64,000 bases of DNA, from the NCBI GenBank assembly GCA_932294295.1, contig OW028576.1, positions 23,009,227 to 23,073,226 on the forward strand. The letters are read 5' to 3'. The notes under the pieces were generated by a model that did no database searches, had not been told where the DNA came from, and was given only the letters and a program-made list of their open reading frames with translations. Source of the DNA: Alitta virens (Eukaryota > Annelida > Polychaeta > Phyllodocida > Nereididae). The position numbers and the translations under genes were made by a program. Of this stretch, positions 22,712 to 34,625 are shown one piece after another. How positions within the stretch are numbered: the stretch's first letter is position 1; each line of letters begins with the position of its first letter.

Positions 22712-24790
22712 TTCTTCTGAAGAAGTAAAGACTTATTACTCAGAAACTAATAAAGACAGGGCTTTATCACTTCAAGAGTGCACAGACAGTCAGAGCGCGC
22801 TTTGAACAGCACAAATTTCATGACCAAATTTCATTACACTTCTGCGTAATTCACAAAAGAAAAAACAAATTTAAGAGCACGGTTTCAGGAAACTGGGCAG
22901 AGATAATTCCATGGGAATTTTTCTCAAGATACCTTAGACAAATACGCAGTGCAGAAAGGAGTTTGAGCCAAATGGTGAGCCTGCTGACTGAACTATGAAT
23001 TCTTGAATAAAAGTAGTTCGAAATTTTCATGAAATTTTTTTTGAAAACCATAGAAGGAATAATCATATTGACTTGCCATTTCATATTTGTATAGTACTAC
23101 CCTAGTACAACTACCACACAAAAAATGAGCCCATTTGGTAAAGTGGTCTAGGTGGTACAGGGGTCCAAAGTTGCGATTTTTGACTGCTTATATCTCGGCT
23201 CCATATTGAGATACTGGGATGTCAAAGACATATTTAGAATCCTTGAAATGTTGTCTTTTCAGGAATATATAGCAACATGCTCTAGGTCGTTCCGTTTGGA
23301 AAAGCGTCAGACATTGAAAATTTTTTGTCACTTTTTGAAATTCAAAAAATGAAAAAATACCAAAATCACTAGAAGAACTGCTTGGATTCTCACCATTTTT
23401 TTTACAGATATGTCCTCTAGGGAGTACTATGTAAATGTAAAAGGGCAAGGGCCTTCATAAAAAAACTTAGGCCCTAGAATTTTTTTTCAGTCCAAATTTC
23501 AATAATTTTTAACTCCAGTTCTATTCAATCAAATTTCATGCAACTGGTGTCATTATGTAGAGAAAAATTAGGCCTTTACATAGGATACAATGTCTATTCA
23601 CCAACCTTAACCAGTTTCGAACCTGGAGCCAAAATTCTCTTTCCCATGTTATCCAATGGGGAGACCTACCTACCTACCTCCCTGAAACCGCTGAGTCAGC
23701 AATTTTTACAATCAATGTTAGCAAATTTATGTTTCTCGCCCCAAAAAAGCAGGAAGAAAGTCTTCAATTTCATTCATATTTTGCACATAGATGTCCTCTG
23801 GGGAGTACTACATGACTGTAAAAGGGCAATTATCTTCATCAAAAAGCTTATGCCCTAGAATTTTTTTATCACTCATAAAGCCTAAATTGCTTACTCAGAC
23901 CAAAATGTTGATAGATTGAACCAAAGAAATTCACAGGAGTATATATACATGTGCTTCACAAATGTGAATTATTTCAGAATTCTAGGTCACAGGGTCAAGG
24001 TCACAGAGTGTCCTATATATGCAATTTTCAGGCGTTTTGAACCTGGGTCCTATACAAGGTACAGAAACCAAAAAAATATGTTCTTAAACCTTATTTCATT
24101 ATCTTTCTATTCCTGTATAGCTTGAGAGGTTAGGGCAATTATTTATGAGGTTTTCAGGTACTTTATTAATTGCTCTATTGGAAATTGAATAAAAAATCTT
24201 TAAAAAGCCAAAACCCACAACTCTTCATTGTATCAGTCCCAAAAAATTTACAAGTGTGTATATACATATGACTGAAAAAAAAAAGAAAAATTTCAGAAAT
24301 CTTGATCAAAGGGTCAAGGTTACAGTGTTTCCTACATATGTAGTTTTCATGCATTTTGAACTCAGGCCCAATGCAGAGTACAGAAAAACCCAATAGATAT
24401 TTTTTGAAAGTCAGTGCTGGTGTGTGTTCATCTTATGAATAGTTTAAGACAATAAGGCAAAGATTTCTGAATTTATGAAAACAATTTGTAGTGAGGACAC
24501 CTATTTCCTACCCCCATGATACTCAGGAAGTTGGCACCCCTAGTAAGGCCCAATTGCACTCTGAACAGCACAAATTTCATGACCTTATTTTATGACACTT
24601 CTGTGCATTTCAGGGTATACAAAAAAAACTTTTCTTCACGGTTCCAAGAAACTGGCCAGAGATAATGGCATGAAATTTTTTTTCAACAGACCTTGGAGAC
24701 TTCTCCAGTGCAGAAATTAATGGTACTGGACAAGAAAGATAAAAGGAAAGGAAAGTTTATCGTAATTGTCAGGGACAATTGCAAGTCTAG
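22712..24790 (+). repeat. Array unit 4, beta-A, 2079 bp
   Basis: Near copy of units 14 and 15 more than 20 kb away. It holds the full A tail (about 24171-24711). Confidence 0.88.
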
Positions 24791-24858
24791 TTATAAACTT
24801 TCCGAAGGAAAGTTTATCTTATTATTATTATTATTATTATTCTTTATTATTATTATTA
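24791..24858 (+). repeat. Junction cassette, one palindrome without T-run
   Basis: Palindrome at 24795-24815 followed only by a TTA repeat. The GTAAGTC and T-run parts are missing. Confidence 0.85.
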
Positions 24859-26628
24859 TTCTTCTGAAGAAGTAAAGGCTTATTACTCAGAAACTAATAA
24901 AGGCAGGACTTTAACCCTTCAAAGTCACATAGACGGCTAGAGCGCACTTTGAACAGCACAAATTTCATGACCAAATTTCGTGAAACTTCTGCGTAATTTA
25001 CAAAAGAAAAAACAAATTTAAGAGCACGGTTTTAGGAAACTGGGCAGAGATAATTCCATGGGAATTTTTCTCAAGATACCTTAGACAAATACGCAGTGCA
25101 GAAAGGAGTTTGAGCCAAATGGTGAGCCTGCTGACTGAACTATGAATTTTTGAAAAAAAGTATTTCGAAATTTTCATGAAATTTTTTTTGAAAACCATAG
25201 AAGGAATAATGATATTGACTTGCAATTTCACACTTTTATAGTCATAGCCTAGGACAACTACCATGCCAAAAATGAGCCCATTTGGTAAAGTGGTCTAGGT
25301 GGTACAGGGGTCCAAAGTTGCATTTTTTGACTGCTTATATCTCGGCTCCAAAGTGAGATACAGGAATCTCAAAAACATATTTAGAATCCTTGAAATGTTC
25401 TCTTTTTAGATATGTCTAGCAATATGTTCTAGGTCTTTCCGTTTGGAAAAGCGTCAGACATTGAAAATTTTTTGTCACTTTTTGAAATTCAAAAAATGAA
25501 AAAATACCAAAAACACTAGAAGAACTGCTTGGATTCTCACCATTTTTTTTACAGATATGTCCTCTAAGGAGTACTATGATAATGTAAAAGGGCAAGGGCT
25601 TTGATCAAAAGGCTTAGGCCCTAGAATTTTTTTTCAGTACAAATTTCAATAATTTTTAACTTGAGTTCTTTTCAACCAAATTTCATGCAACTGGTGTCAT
25701 TATGTAGAGAAAAATCAGGACTTTACAAAGAATACCATGTCTATTCACCAACCTTTACCAGTTTCGAACTTGGAGCCAAAATTCTCTTTCCCATGTTATC
25801 CAATGGGAAGACCTACCAACCCTGAACCGCTGAGTCAGCAATTTTTACAATGAATGTTAGGAAGTTTACGTGCATCGCCCCAAAAAAGCAGGAAGAAAGT
25901 CTTCAATTGCATTCATATTTTGCACATATATGTACTCTGGGTAGTGCTACATTACTGTAAAAGGGCAATTACCTTCATCAAACAGCTTAGGTCCTAGAAT
26001 TTTTTTATCACTCTTAAAGCCTGAATTGCTGACCTACCTACCTCCCAGTACCCTGGACCGCTGAGTCAGCAATTTTTACAATGAATGTTAGTAAATTTAT
26101 GTTTCTCGCCCCAAAAAAGCAGGAAGAAAGTCTCCAATTTCATTCATATTTTGCACATATATGTCCTCTGGGTAGTACTTCATTACTGTAATAGGGCAAT
26201 TACCTTCATCAAACAGCTTAGGTCCTAAATTTTTTTTATTACTCTTAAAGCCTGAATTGCTTACTCAGACCAAAATGTTGTTGATAGATTGAACCAAAAA
26301 AAATTCACAGGAGTGTATATATACATGTGCTTCACAAATGTGAGTTATTTCAGAATTTTGGGTTACAGGGTCAAGGTCACAGAGTGTCCTATATATGCAA
26401 TTTTCAGGCGTTTTGAACCTGGGTCCTATACAAGGTACAGCAACCAAAAAAATATTTTCTTAAACCTTTTTTCATTATCTTTCTATTCCTGTATAGCTTA
26501 AGAGGTTAGGGCAACTATTTTCGAGGTTTTCAGGTACTTTATGAATTGCAGAAATTCATGGTACTGGACAAAAAAGATAAAAGGAAAGGAAAGTTTATCG
26601 TAATTGTCAGGGACAATTGCAAGTCTAG
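24859..26628 (+). repeat. Array unit 5, gamma-B, 1770 bp
   Basis: Near copy of units 3 and 7 with scattered base changes and a 2-bp length difference (an extra TA in GTATATATACATG near 26316). Confidence 0.88.
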
Positions 26629-26712
26629 TTATAAACTTTCCGAAGGAAAGTTTATCTTATTATTATAAACTTTCCGAAGGAAAGTTTATCTTATTATTGT
26701 ACGTCTTATTTT

Positions 26713-26756
<44 letters not shown>

Positions 26757-26780
26757 TATTATTCTTTATTATTATTATTA
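26629..26780 (+). repeat. Junction cassettes, two palindromes
   Basis: Palindromes at 26633-26653 and 26667-26687, the second with GTACGTCTTATT and a long T-run. Confidence 0.85.
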
Positions 26781-28014
26781 TTCTTCTGAAGAAGTAAAGG
26801 CTTATTACTCAGAAACTAATAAAGGCAGGGCTTTGGCACTTCAAGGTCACATAGACAGCCAGAGCGCGCTTTGAAATGCATAAATTTCATGACCAAATTT
26901 CGTGACGCTTCTGCGTAATTCACAAAATAAAAAATAAATTTAAGGCCACGGTTTCAAGAAACTGGGCAGAGATAATGGCATGAGATTTTTTTTCAAGATA
27001 CCTTAGACAAATACGCAGTGCAGAAAGGAGTTTGAGCCAAATTGTGAGCCTGCTGACTGAGCCATGAATTTTTGAAAAAAAGTTATTCTAAATTTTCATG
27101 AAATTTTTTTTGAAAACCATAGAAGGAATAATGATATTGACTTGCAATTTCACACTTTTATAGTCCTACCCTAGCACAACTTTCATGCAAAAAATGAGGC
27201 CATTTGGTAAAGTGGTCTAGGTGGTACAGGGGTCCAAAGTTGCATTTTTTGACTGCTTATATCTCAGCTCCAAATTGAGATACAGGAATCTCAAAGACAT
27301 ATTTAGAATCCTTGAAATGTTCTCTTTTCAGGAATGTATAGTAATATGCTCTAGGTAGTTCCGTTTGGAAAAGCGTCAGACATTGAAAATTTTTTGTCAC
27401 TTTTTGATTTTCTCAAAATAGAAAAGTCTAAAAAACACTAGAAGAACTGCTTGGATTCTCACCATTTTTTTTACAGATATGTCCTCTAAGGAGTACTATG
27501 TAAATTTCAAAGGGTAAGGGCTTTGCTTAAAAACCCTAGGCCCTGGAATTTTTTACATTCCAAATTTCAATAATTTTTTTTTCAACCAAATTTCATGCAA
27601 CTGGTGTCATTATGTAGAGAAAAATTAGGCCTTTACATAGGATAAAATGTCTATTCACCAACCTTTACCAGTTTCGAACTTGGAGCCAAAATTCTCTTTC
27701 CCATGTTATCCAATGGGAAGACCTACCAACCCTGAAGCGCTGAGTCAGCAATTTTTACAATGAATGTTAGGAAGTTTATGTGCATCGCCCCAAAAAAGCA
27801 GGAAGAAAGTCTTCAATTTCATTTATATTTTGCACATATATGTACTGTGTGTAGTACTACATTACTGTAAAAGGGCAATTACTTTCATCAAACAGCTTAG
27901 GTCCTAGAATTTTTTTATCACTGAATTGCTGACCTACCTACCTCCCAGAACCCTGGACCGCTGAGTCAGCAATTTTTACAATGAATGTTAGCAGGTTTAC
28001 GTGTTTTGCCCCAA
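26781..28014 (+). repeat. Array unit 6, alpha head, truncated at 3' side
   Basis: It follows the alpha body to GTGTTTTGCCCCA and then breaks off into a variant junction cassette. The hairpin-CTAG end is absent, the only such loss among the units. Confidence 0.85.
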
Positions 28015-28155
28015 TCACTTTCCGTAGGAAAGTTCATATTGTTATTGTAAGTCTTATTTTTCTTTTTTTTTTTTATTATAAACTTTCCGAAGGAAAGTTT
28101 ATCTTATTATAAACTTTCCGAAGGAAAGTTTATCTTATTATTGTACGTCTTATTT

Positions 28156-28186
<31 letters not shown>

Positions 28187-28212
28187 TTATTCTTTCTTTA
28201 TTATTATTATTA
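28015..28212 (+). repeat. Junction cassettes: one variant, two standard
   Basis: It begins with ACTTTCC-GTA-GGAAAGTTCAT (variant with GTA centre, left arm cut) and ATTGTTATTGTAAGTC, then palindromes at 28080-28100 and 28111-28131 with T-runs. Confidence 0.8.
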
Positions 28213-29980
28213 TTCTTCTGAAGAAGTAAAGGCTTATTACTCAGAAACTAATAAAGGCAGGACTTTAACCCTTCAAAGTCACATAGACGGCTAGAGCGCA
28301 CTTTGAACAGCACAAATTTCATGACCAAATTTCGTGAAACTTCTGCGTAATTTACAAAAGAAAAAACAAATTTAAGAGCACGGTTTTAGGAAACTGGGCA
28401 GAGATAATTCCATGGGAATTTTTCTCAAGATACCTTAGACAAATACGCAGTGCAGAAAGGAGTTTGAGCCAAATGGTGAGCCTGCTGACTGAACTATGAA
28501 TTCTTGAAAAAAAGTATTTCGAAATTTTCATGAAATTTTTTTTGAAAACCATAGAAGGAATAATGATATTGACTTGCAATTTCACACTTTTATAGTCCTA
28601 CCCTAGGACAACTACCATGCCAAAAATGAGCCCATTTGGTAAAGTGGTCTAGGTGGTACAGGGGTCCAAAGTTGCATTTTTTGACTGCTTATATCTCGGC
28701 TCCAAAGTGAGATACAGGAATCTCAAAAACATATTTAGAATCCTTGAAATGTTCTCTTTTTAGATATGTCTAGCAATATGTTCTAGGTCTTTCCGTTTGG
28801 AAAAGCGTCAGACATTGAAAATTTTTTGTCACTTTTTGAAATTCAAAAAATGAAAAAATACCAAAAACACTAGAAGAACTGCTTGGATTCTCACCATTTT
28901 TTTTACAGATATGTCCTCTAAGGAGTACTATGATAATGTAAAAGGGCAAGGGCTTTGATCAAAAGGCTTAGGCCCTAGAATTTTTTTTCAGTACAAATTT
29001 CAATAATTTTTAACTTGAGTTCTTTTCAACCAAATTTCATGCAACTGGTGTCATTATGTAGAGAAAAATCAGGACTTTACAAAGAATACCATGTCTATTC
29101 ACCAACCTTTACCAGTTTCGAACTTGGAGCCAAAATTCTCTTTCCCATGTTATCCAATGGGAAGACCTACCAACCCTGAACCGCTGAGTCAGCAATTTTT
29201 ACAATGAATGTTAGGAAGTTTACGTGCATCGCCCCAAAAAAGCAGGAAGAAAGTCTTCAATTGCATTCATATTTTGCACATATATGTACTCTGGGTAGTG
29301 CTACATTACTGTAAAAGGGCAATTACCTTCATCAAACAGCTTAGGTCCTAGAATTTTTTTATCACTCATAAAGCCTGAATTGCTGACCTACCTACCTCCC
29401 AGTACCCTGGACCGCTGAGTCAGCAATTTTTACAATGAATGTTAGTAAATTTATGTTTCTCGCCCCAAAAAAGCAGGAAGAAAGTCTCCAATTTCATTCA
29501 TATTTTGCACATATATGTCCTCTGGGTAGTACTTCATTACTGTAATAGGGCAATTACCTTCATCAAACAGCTTAGGTCCTAAATTTTTTTTATCACTCTT
29601 AAAGCCTGAATTGCTTACTCAGACCAAAATGTTGTTGATAGATTGAACCAAAAAAAATTCACAGGAGTGTATATACATGTGCTTCACAAATGTGAGTTAT
29701 TTCAGAATTTTGGGTTACAGGGTCAAGGTCACAGAGTGTCCTATATATGCAATTTTCAGGCGTTTTGAACCTGGGTCCTATACAAGGTACAGCAACCAAA
29801 AAAATATTTTCTTAAACCTTTTTTCATTATCTTTCTATTCCTGTATAGCTTAAGAGGTTAGGGCAACTATTTTCGAGGTTTTCAGGTACTTTATGAATTG
29901 CAGAAATTCATGGTACTGGACAAAAAAGATAAAAGGAAAGGAAAGTTTATCGTAATTGTCAGGGACAATTGCAAGTCTAG
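28213..29980 (+). repeat. Array unit 7, gamma-B, 1768 bp
   Basis: Same length as unit 3 and nearly the same sequence throughout. Confidence 0.88.
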
Positions 29981-30030
29981 TTATAAACTTTCCGAAGGAA
30001 AGTTTATCTTATTATTGTAAGTCTTATTTT

Positions 30031-30064
<34 letters not shown>

Positions 30065-30116
30065 TATTATTATTCTTTATTATTATAAACTTTCCGAAGG
30101 AAAGTTTATCTTATTA
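29981..30116 (+). repeat. Junction cassettes, two palindromes
   Basis: Palindromes at 29985-30005 and 30087-30107. The second runs straight into the TTCTTCTGAAGAAG head of unit 8 with only TTATTA between. Confidence 0.85.
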
Positions 30117-32343
30117 TTCTTCTGAAGAAGTAAAGGCTTATTACTCCGAAACTAATAAAGGCAGGGCTTTGGCACTTCAAGGTCACATAGACAGCCAGAG
30201 CGCGCTTTGAAATGCATCAATTTCATGACCAAATTTCGTGACGCTTCTGCGTAATTCACAAAATAAAAAATAAATTTAAGGGCACGGTTTCAAGAAACTG
30301 GGCAGAGATAATGGCATGAGATTTGTTTTCAAGATACCTTAGACAAATACGCAGTGCAGAAAGGAGTTTGAGCCAAATTGTGAGCCTGCTGACTGAGCCA
30401 TGAATTTTTGAAAAAAAGTTATTCGAAATTTTCATGAAATTTTTTTTGAAAACCATAGAAGGAATAATGATATTGACTTGCAATTTCACACTTTTATAGT
30501 CCTACCCTAGCACAACTTTCATGCAAAAAATGAGCCCATTTGGTAAAGTGGTCTAGGTGGTACAGGGGTCCAAAGTTGCATTTTTTGACTGCTTATATCT
30601 CGGCTCAAAATTGAGATACAGGAATCTCAAAGACATATTTAGAATCCTTGAAATGTTCTCTTTTCAGGAATGTATAGTAATATGCTCCAGGTAGTTCCGT
30701 TTGGAAAAGCGTCAGACATTGAAAATTTTTTGTCACTTTTTGATTTTCTCAAAATGAAAAAGTCTAAAAAACAGTAGAAGAACTGCTTGGATTCTCACCA
30801 TTTTTTTTACAGATATTTCCTCTAAGGAGTACTATGTAAATTTCAAAGGGCAAGGGCTTTGCTTAAAAACCCTAGGCCCTGGAATTTTTTTCATTCCAAA
30901 TTTCAATAATTTTTAACTCCATTTCTATTCAACCAAATTTCATGCAACTGGTGTCATTATGTAGAGAAAAATTAGGCCTTTACATAGGATAAAATGTCTA
31001 TTCACCAACCTTTACCAGTTTCGAACTTGGAGCCAAAATTCTCTTTCCCATGTTATCCAATGGGAAGACCTACCAACCCTGAAGCGCTGAGTCAGCAATT
31101 TTTACAATGAATGTTAGGAAGTTTATGTGCATCGCCCCAAAAAAGCAGGAAGAAAGTCTTCAATTTCATTTATATTTTGCACATATATGTACTCTGTGTA
31201 GTACTACATTACTGTAAAAGGGCAATTACTTTCATCAAACAGCTTAAGTCCTAGAATTTTTTTATCACTGAATTGCTGACCTACCTACCTCCCAGAACCC
31301 TGGACCGCTGAGTCAGCAATTTTTACAATGAATGTTAGCAGGTTTACGTGTTTTGCCCCAAAAACAGTAGGAAAGACTTTTTCAATTTTCTTCATACTTT
31401 TCACACATATGTCCTCTAGGGAGTACTATGTAAATGTAGAAGGGCAAGGGCCTTGATTAAACACCTTAGGCCCTGGAATTTTTTTTCAGTCCAAATTTCA
31501 ATAATTTTTAACTCCAGTTCTATTCAACCAAATTTCATCCAACTGGTTTCATTATGCAGAGAACAATTAGGAGATTACATAGGACACCTTGTCTATTCAC
31601 CAACCTTAATTAGTTTTGAAACTTGAGGCAAAATTCTCTTTCCCATGTTATCCAATGGGGAGACCTACCTACCTACCTCCCTGGACGGCTGAGTCAGCAA
31701 TTTTTACAATGAATGTTAGTAAATTTATGTTTCTCGCCCCAAAAAAGCAGGAAGAAAGTCTTCAATTTCATTCATATTTTGCACATATATGTCCTCTGGG
31801 TAGTACTACATTACCGTAATAGGGCAATTACCTTCATCAAACAGCTTAGGTCCTAAAATTTTTTTATCACTCTTAAAGCCTGAATTGCTTACTAAGACCA
31901 AAACTGTTGTTGATAGATTGAACCAAAAAAATTCACAGGAGTGTATATACATGTGCTTTACAAATGTGAGTTATTTCAGAATTTTGGGTTACAGGGTCAA
32001 GGTCACAGCGTGTCCTATATATGCAATTTTCAGGCGTTTTGAACCTGGGTCCTATGAAGAGTACAGCTTTCTGAAAAACATTTTTTGAAAAGTCATCACC
32101 ATTACAGTTGTCTGTTCATTTATGAATAGTCTCAGAGGAGAAGACAGTGATTTCTTAGGATTTAGTGCCTTAATAAATTGTTGTCATTGTGAAAAATCAT
32201 AACGCTTCAGGAATGATCAGAGCACAAATACTACCGGCTTTTTTGTTAGGTTATTTGTAGTATTTATATGAGAAAGAAAAAGGTTATGAAAGTTAAAGGA
32301 AAGGAAAGTTTATCGTAATTGTCAGGGACAATTGCAAGTCTAG
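30117..32343 (+). repeat. Array unit 8, alpha-C, 2227 bp
   Basis: First alpha-C unit, the same length as units 17-19. The C tail starts near 32053 and ends in AAAAAGGTTATGAAAGTTAA before the terminal box. Confidence 0.88.
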
Positions 32344-32396
32344 TTATTATAAACTTTCCGAAGGAAAGTTTATCTTATTATTGTAAGTCTTATTTT

Positions 32397-32433
<37 letters not shown>

Positions 32434-32478
32434 TATTATTCTTTATTATTTTATTATTATTCTTTATTATTATTATTA
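32344..32478 (+). repeat. Junction cassette, one palindrome
   Basis: Palindrome at 32351-32371 preceded by an extra TTA, then a T-run and interrupted TTA/CTTTA repeats. Confidence 0.85.
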
Positions 32479-34616
32479 TTCTTCTGAAGAAGTAAAGGCT
32501 TATTACTCAGAAACTAATAAAGGCAGGGCTTTGGCACTTCAAGGTCACATAGACAGCCAGAGCGCGCTTTGAAAGGCATAAATTTCATGACCAAATTTCG
32601 TGACGCTTCTGCGTAATTCACAAAATAAAAAATAAATTTAAGGGCACGGTTTCAAGAAACTGGGCAGAGATAATGGCATGAGATTTTTTTTCAAGATACC
32701 TTCGACAAATACGCAGTGCAGAAAGGAGTTTGAGCCAAATTGTTAGCCTGCTGACTGAGCCATGAATTTTTGAAAAAAAGTTATTCGAAATTTTCATGAA
32801 ATTTTTTTTGAAAACCATAGAAGGAATAATGATATTGACTTGCAATTTCACACGTTTATAGTCCTACCCTAGCACAACTTTCATGCAAAAAATGAGCCCA
32901 TTTGGTAAAGTGGTCTAGGTGGTACAGGGGTCCAAAGTTGCATTTTTTGACTGCTTATATCTCAGCTCCAAATTGAGATACAGGAATCTCAAAGACATAT
33001 TTAGAATCCTTGAAATGTTCTCTTTTCAGGAATGTATAGTAATATGCTCTAGGTAGTTCCGTTTGGAAAAGCGTCAGACATTGAACATTTTTTGTCACTT
33101 TTTGATTTTCTCAAAATGAAAAAGTCTAAAAAACAGTAGAAGAACTGCTTGGATTCTCACCATTTTTTTTACAGATATGTCCTCTAAGGAGTACTATGTA
33201 AATTTCAAAGGGCAAGGGCTTTGCTTAAAAACCCTAGGCCCTGGAATTTTTTTCATTCCAAATTTCAATAATTTTTAACTCTATTTCTATTCAACCAAAT
33301 TTCATGCAACTGGTGTCATTATGTAGAGAAAAATTAGGCCTTTACATAGGATACAATGTCTATTCACCAACCTTTACCAGTTTCGAACTTGGAGCCAAAA
33401 TTCTCTTTCCCATGTTATCCAATGGGGAGACCTAACAACCCTGAAGCGCTGAGTCAGCAATTTTTACAATGAATGTTAGGAAGTTTATGTGCATCGCCCC
33501 AAAAAAGCAGGAAGAAAGTCTTCAATTTCATTTATATTTTGCACATATATGTCCTCTGGGTAGTACTACATTACTGTAAAAGGGCAATTACTTTCATCAA
33601 ACAGCTTAGGCCCTAGAATTTTTTTATCACTGAATTGCTGACCTACCTACCTCCCAGAACCCTGGACCGCTGAGTCAGCAATTTTTACAATGAATGTAAG
33701 CAGGTTTACGTGTTTTGCCCCAAAAACAATAGGAAAGACTTTTTCAATTTTCTTCATACTTTTCACGCATATGTCCTCTAGGGAGTACTATGTAAATGTA
33801 GAAGTGCAAGGGCCTTGATTAAACACCTTAGGCCCTGGAATTTGTTTTCAATCCAAATTTCAATAATTTTTAACTCCAGTTCTATTCAATCAAATTTCAT
33901 CCAACTGGTGTCATTATGCAGAGAAAAATTAGGAGATTACATAGGATACCTTGTCTATTCACCAACCTTAATTAGTTTTGAACCTTGAGGCAAAATTCTC
34001 TTTCCCATGTTATCCAATGGGGAGACCTACCTACCTACCTCCCTGGATGGCTGAGTCAGCAATTTTTACAATGAATGTTAGTAAATTTATGTTTCTCGCC
34101 CCAAAAAAGCAGGAAGAAAGTCTTCAATTTCATTCATATTTTGCACATATATGTCCTCTGGGTAGTACTACATTACTGTAATAGGGCAATTACCTTCATC
34201 AAACAGCTTAGGTCCTAAAATTTTTTTATCACTCTTAAAGCCTGAATTGCTTACTAAGACCAAAACTGTTGTTGATAGATTGAACAAAAAAAATTCACAG
34301 GAGTGTATATACATGTGCTTCACAAATGTGAATTATTTCAGAATTCTATGTCACAGGGTCAAGGTCACAGAGTGTCCTATATATGCAATTTTCAGGCGTT
34401 TTGAACCTGGGTCCTATACAAGGTACAGCAACCAAAAAAATATTTTCTTAAACCTTTTTTCATTATCTTTCTATTCCTGTATAGCTTGAGAGGTTAGGGC
34501 AACTATTTTTGAGGTTTTTAGGTACTTTATTAATTGCAGAAATTCATGGTACTGGACAAAAAAGATAAAAGGAAAGGAAAGTTTATCGTAATTGTCAGGG
34601 ACAATTGCAAGTCTAG
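32479..34616 (+). repeat. Array unit 9, alpha-B, 2138 bp
   Basis: Same class and length as units 2 and 20. Its CTAG joins unit 10 through TTATTATTA with no cassette. Confidence 0.88.
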
Positions 34617-34625
34617 TTATTATTA

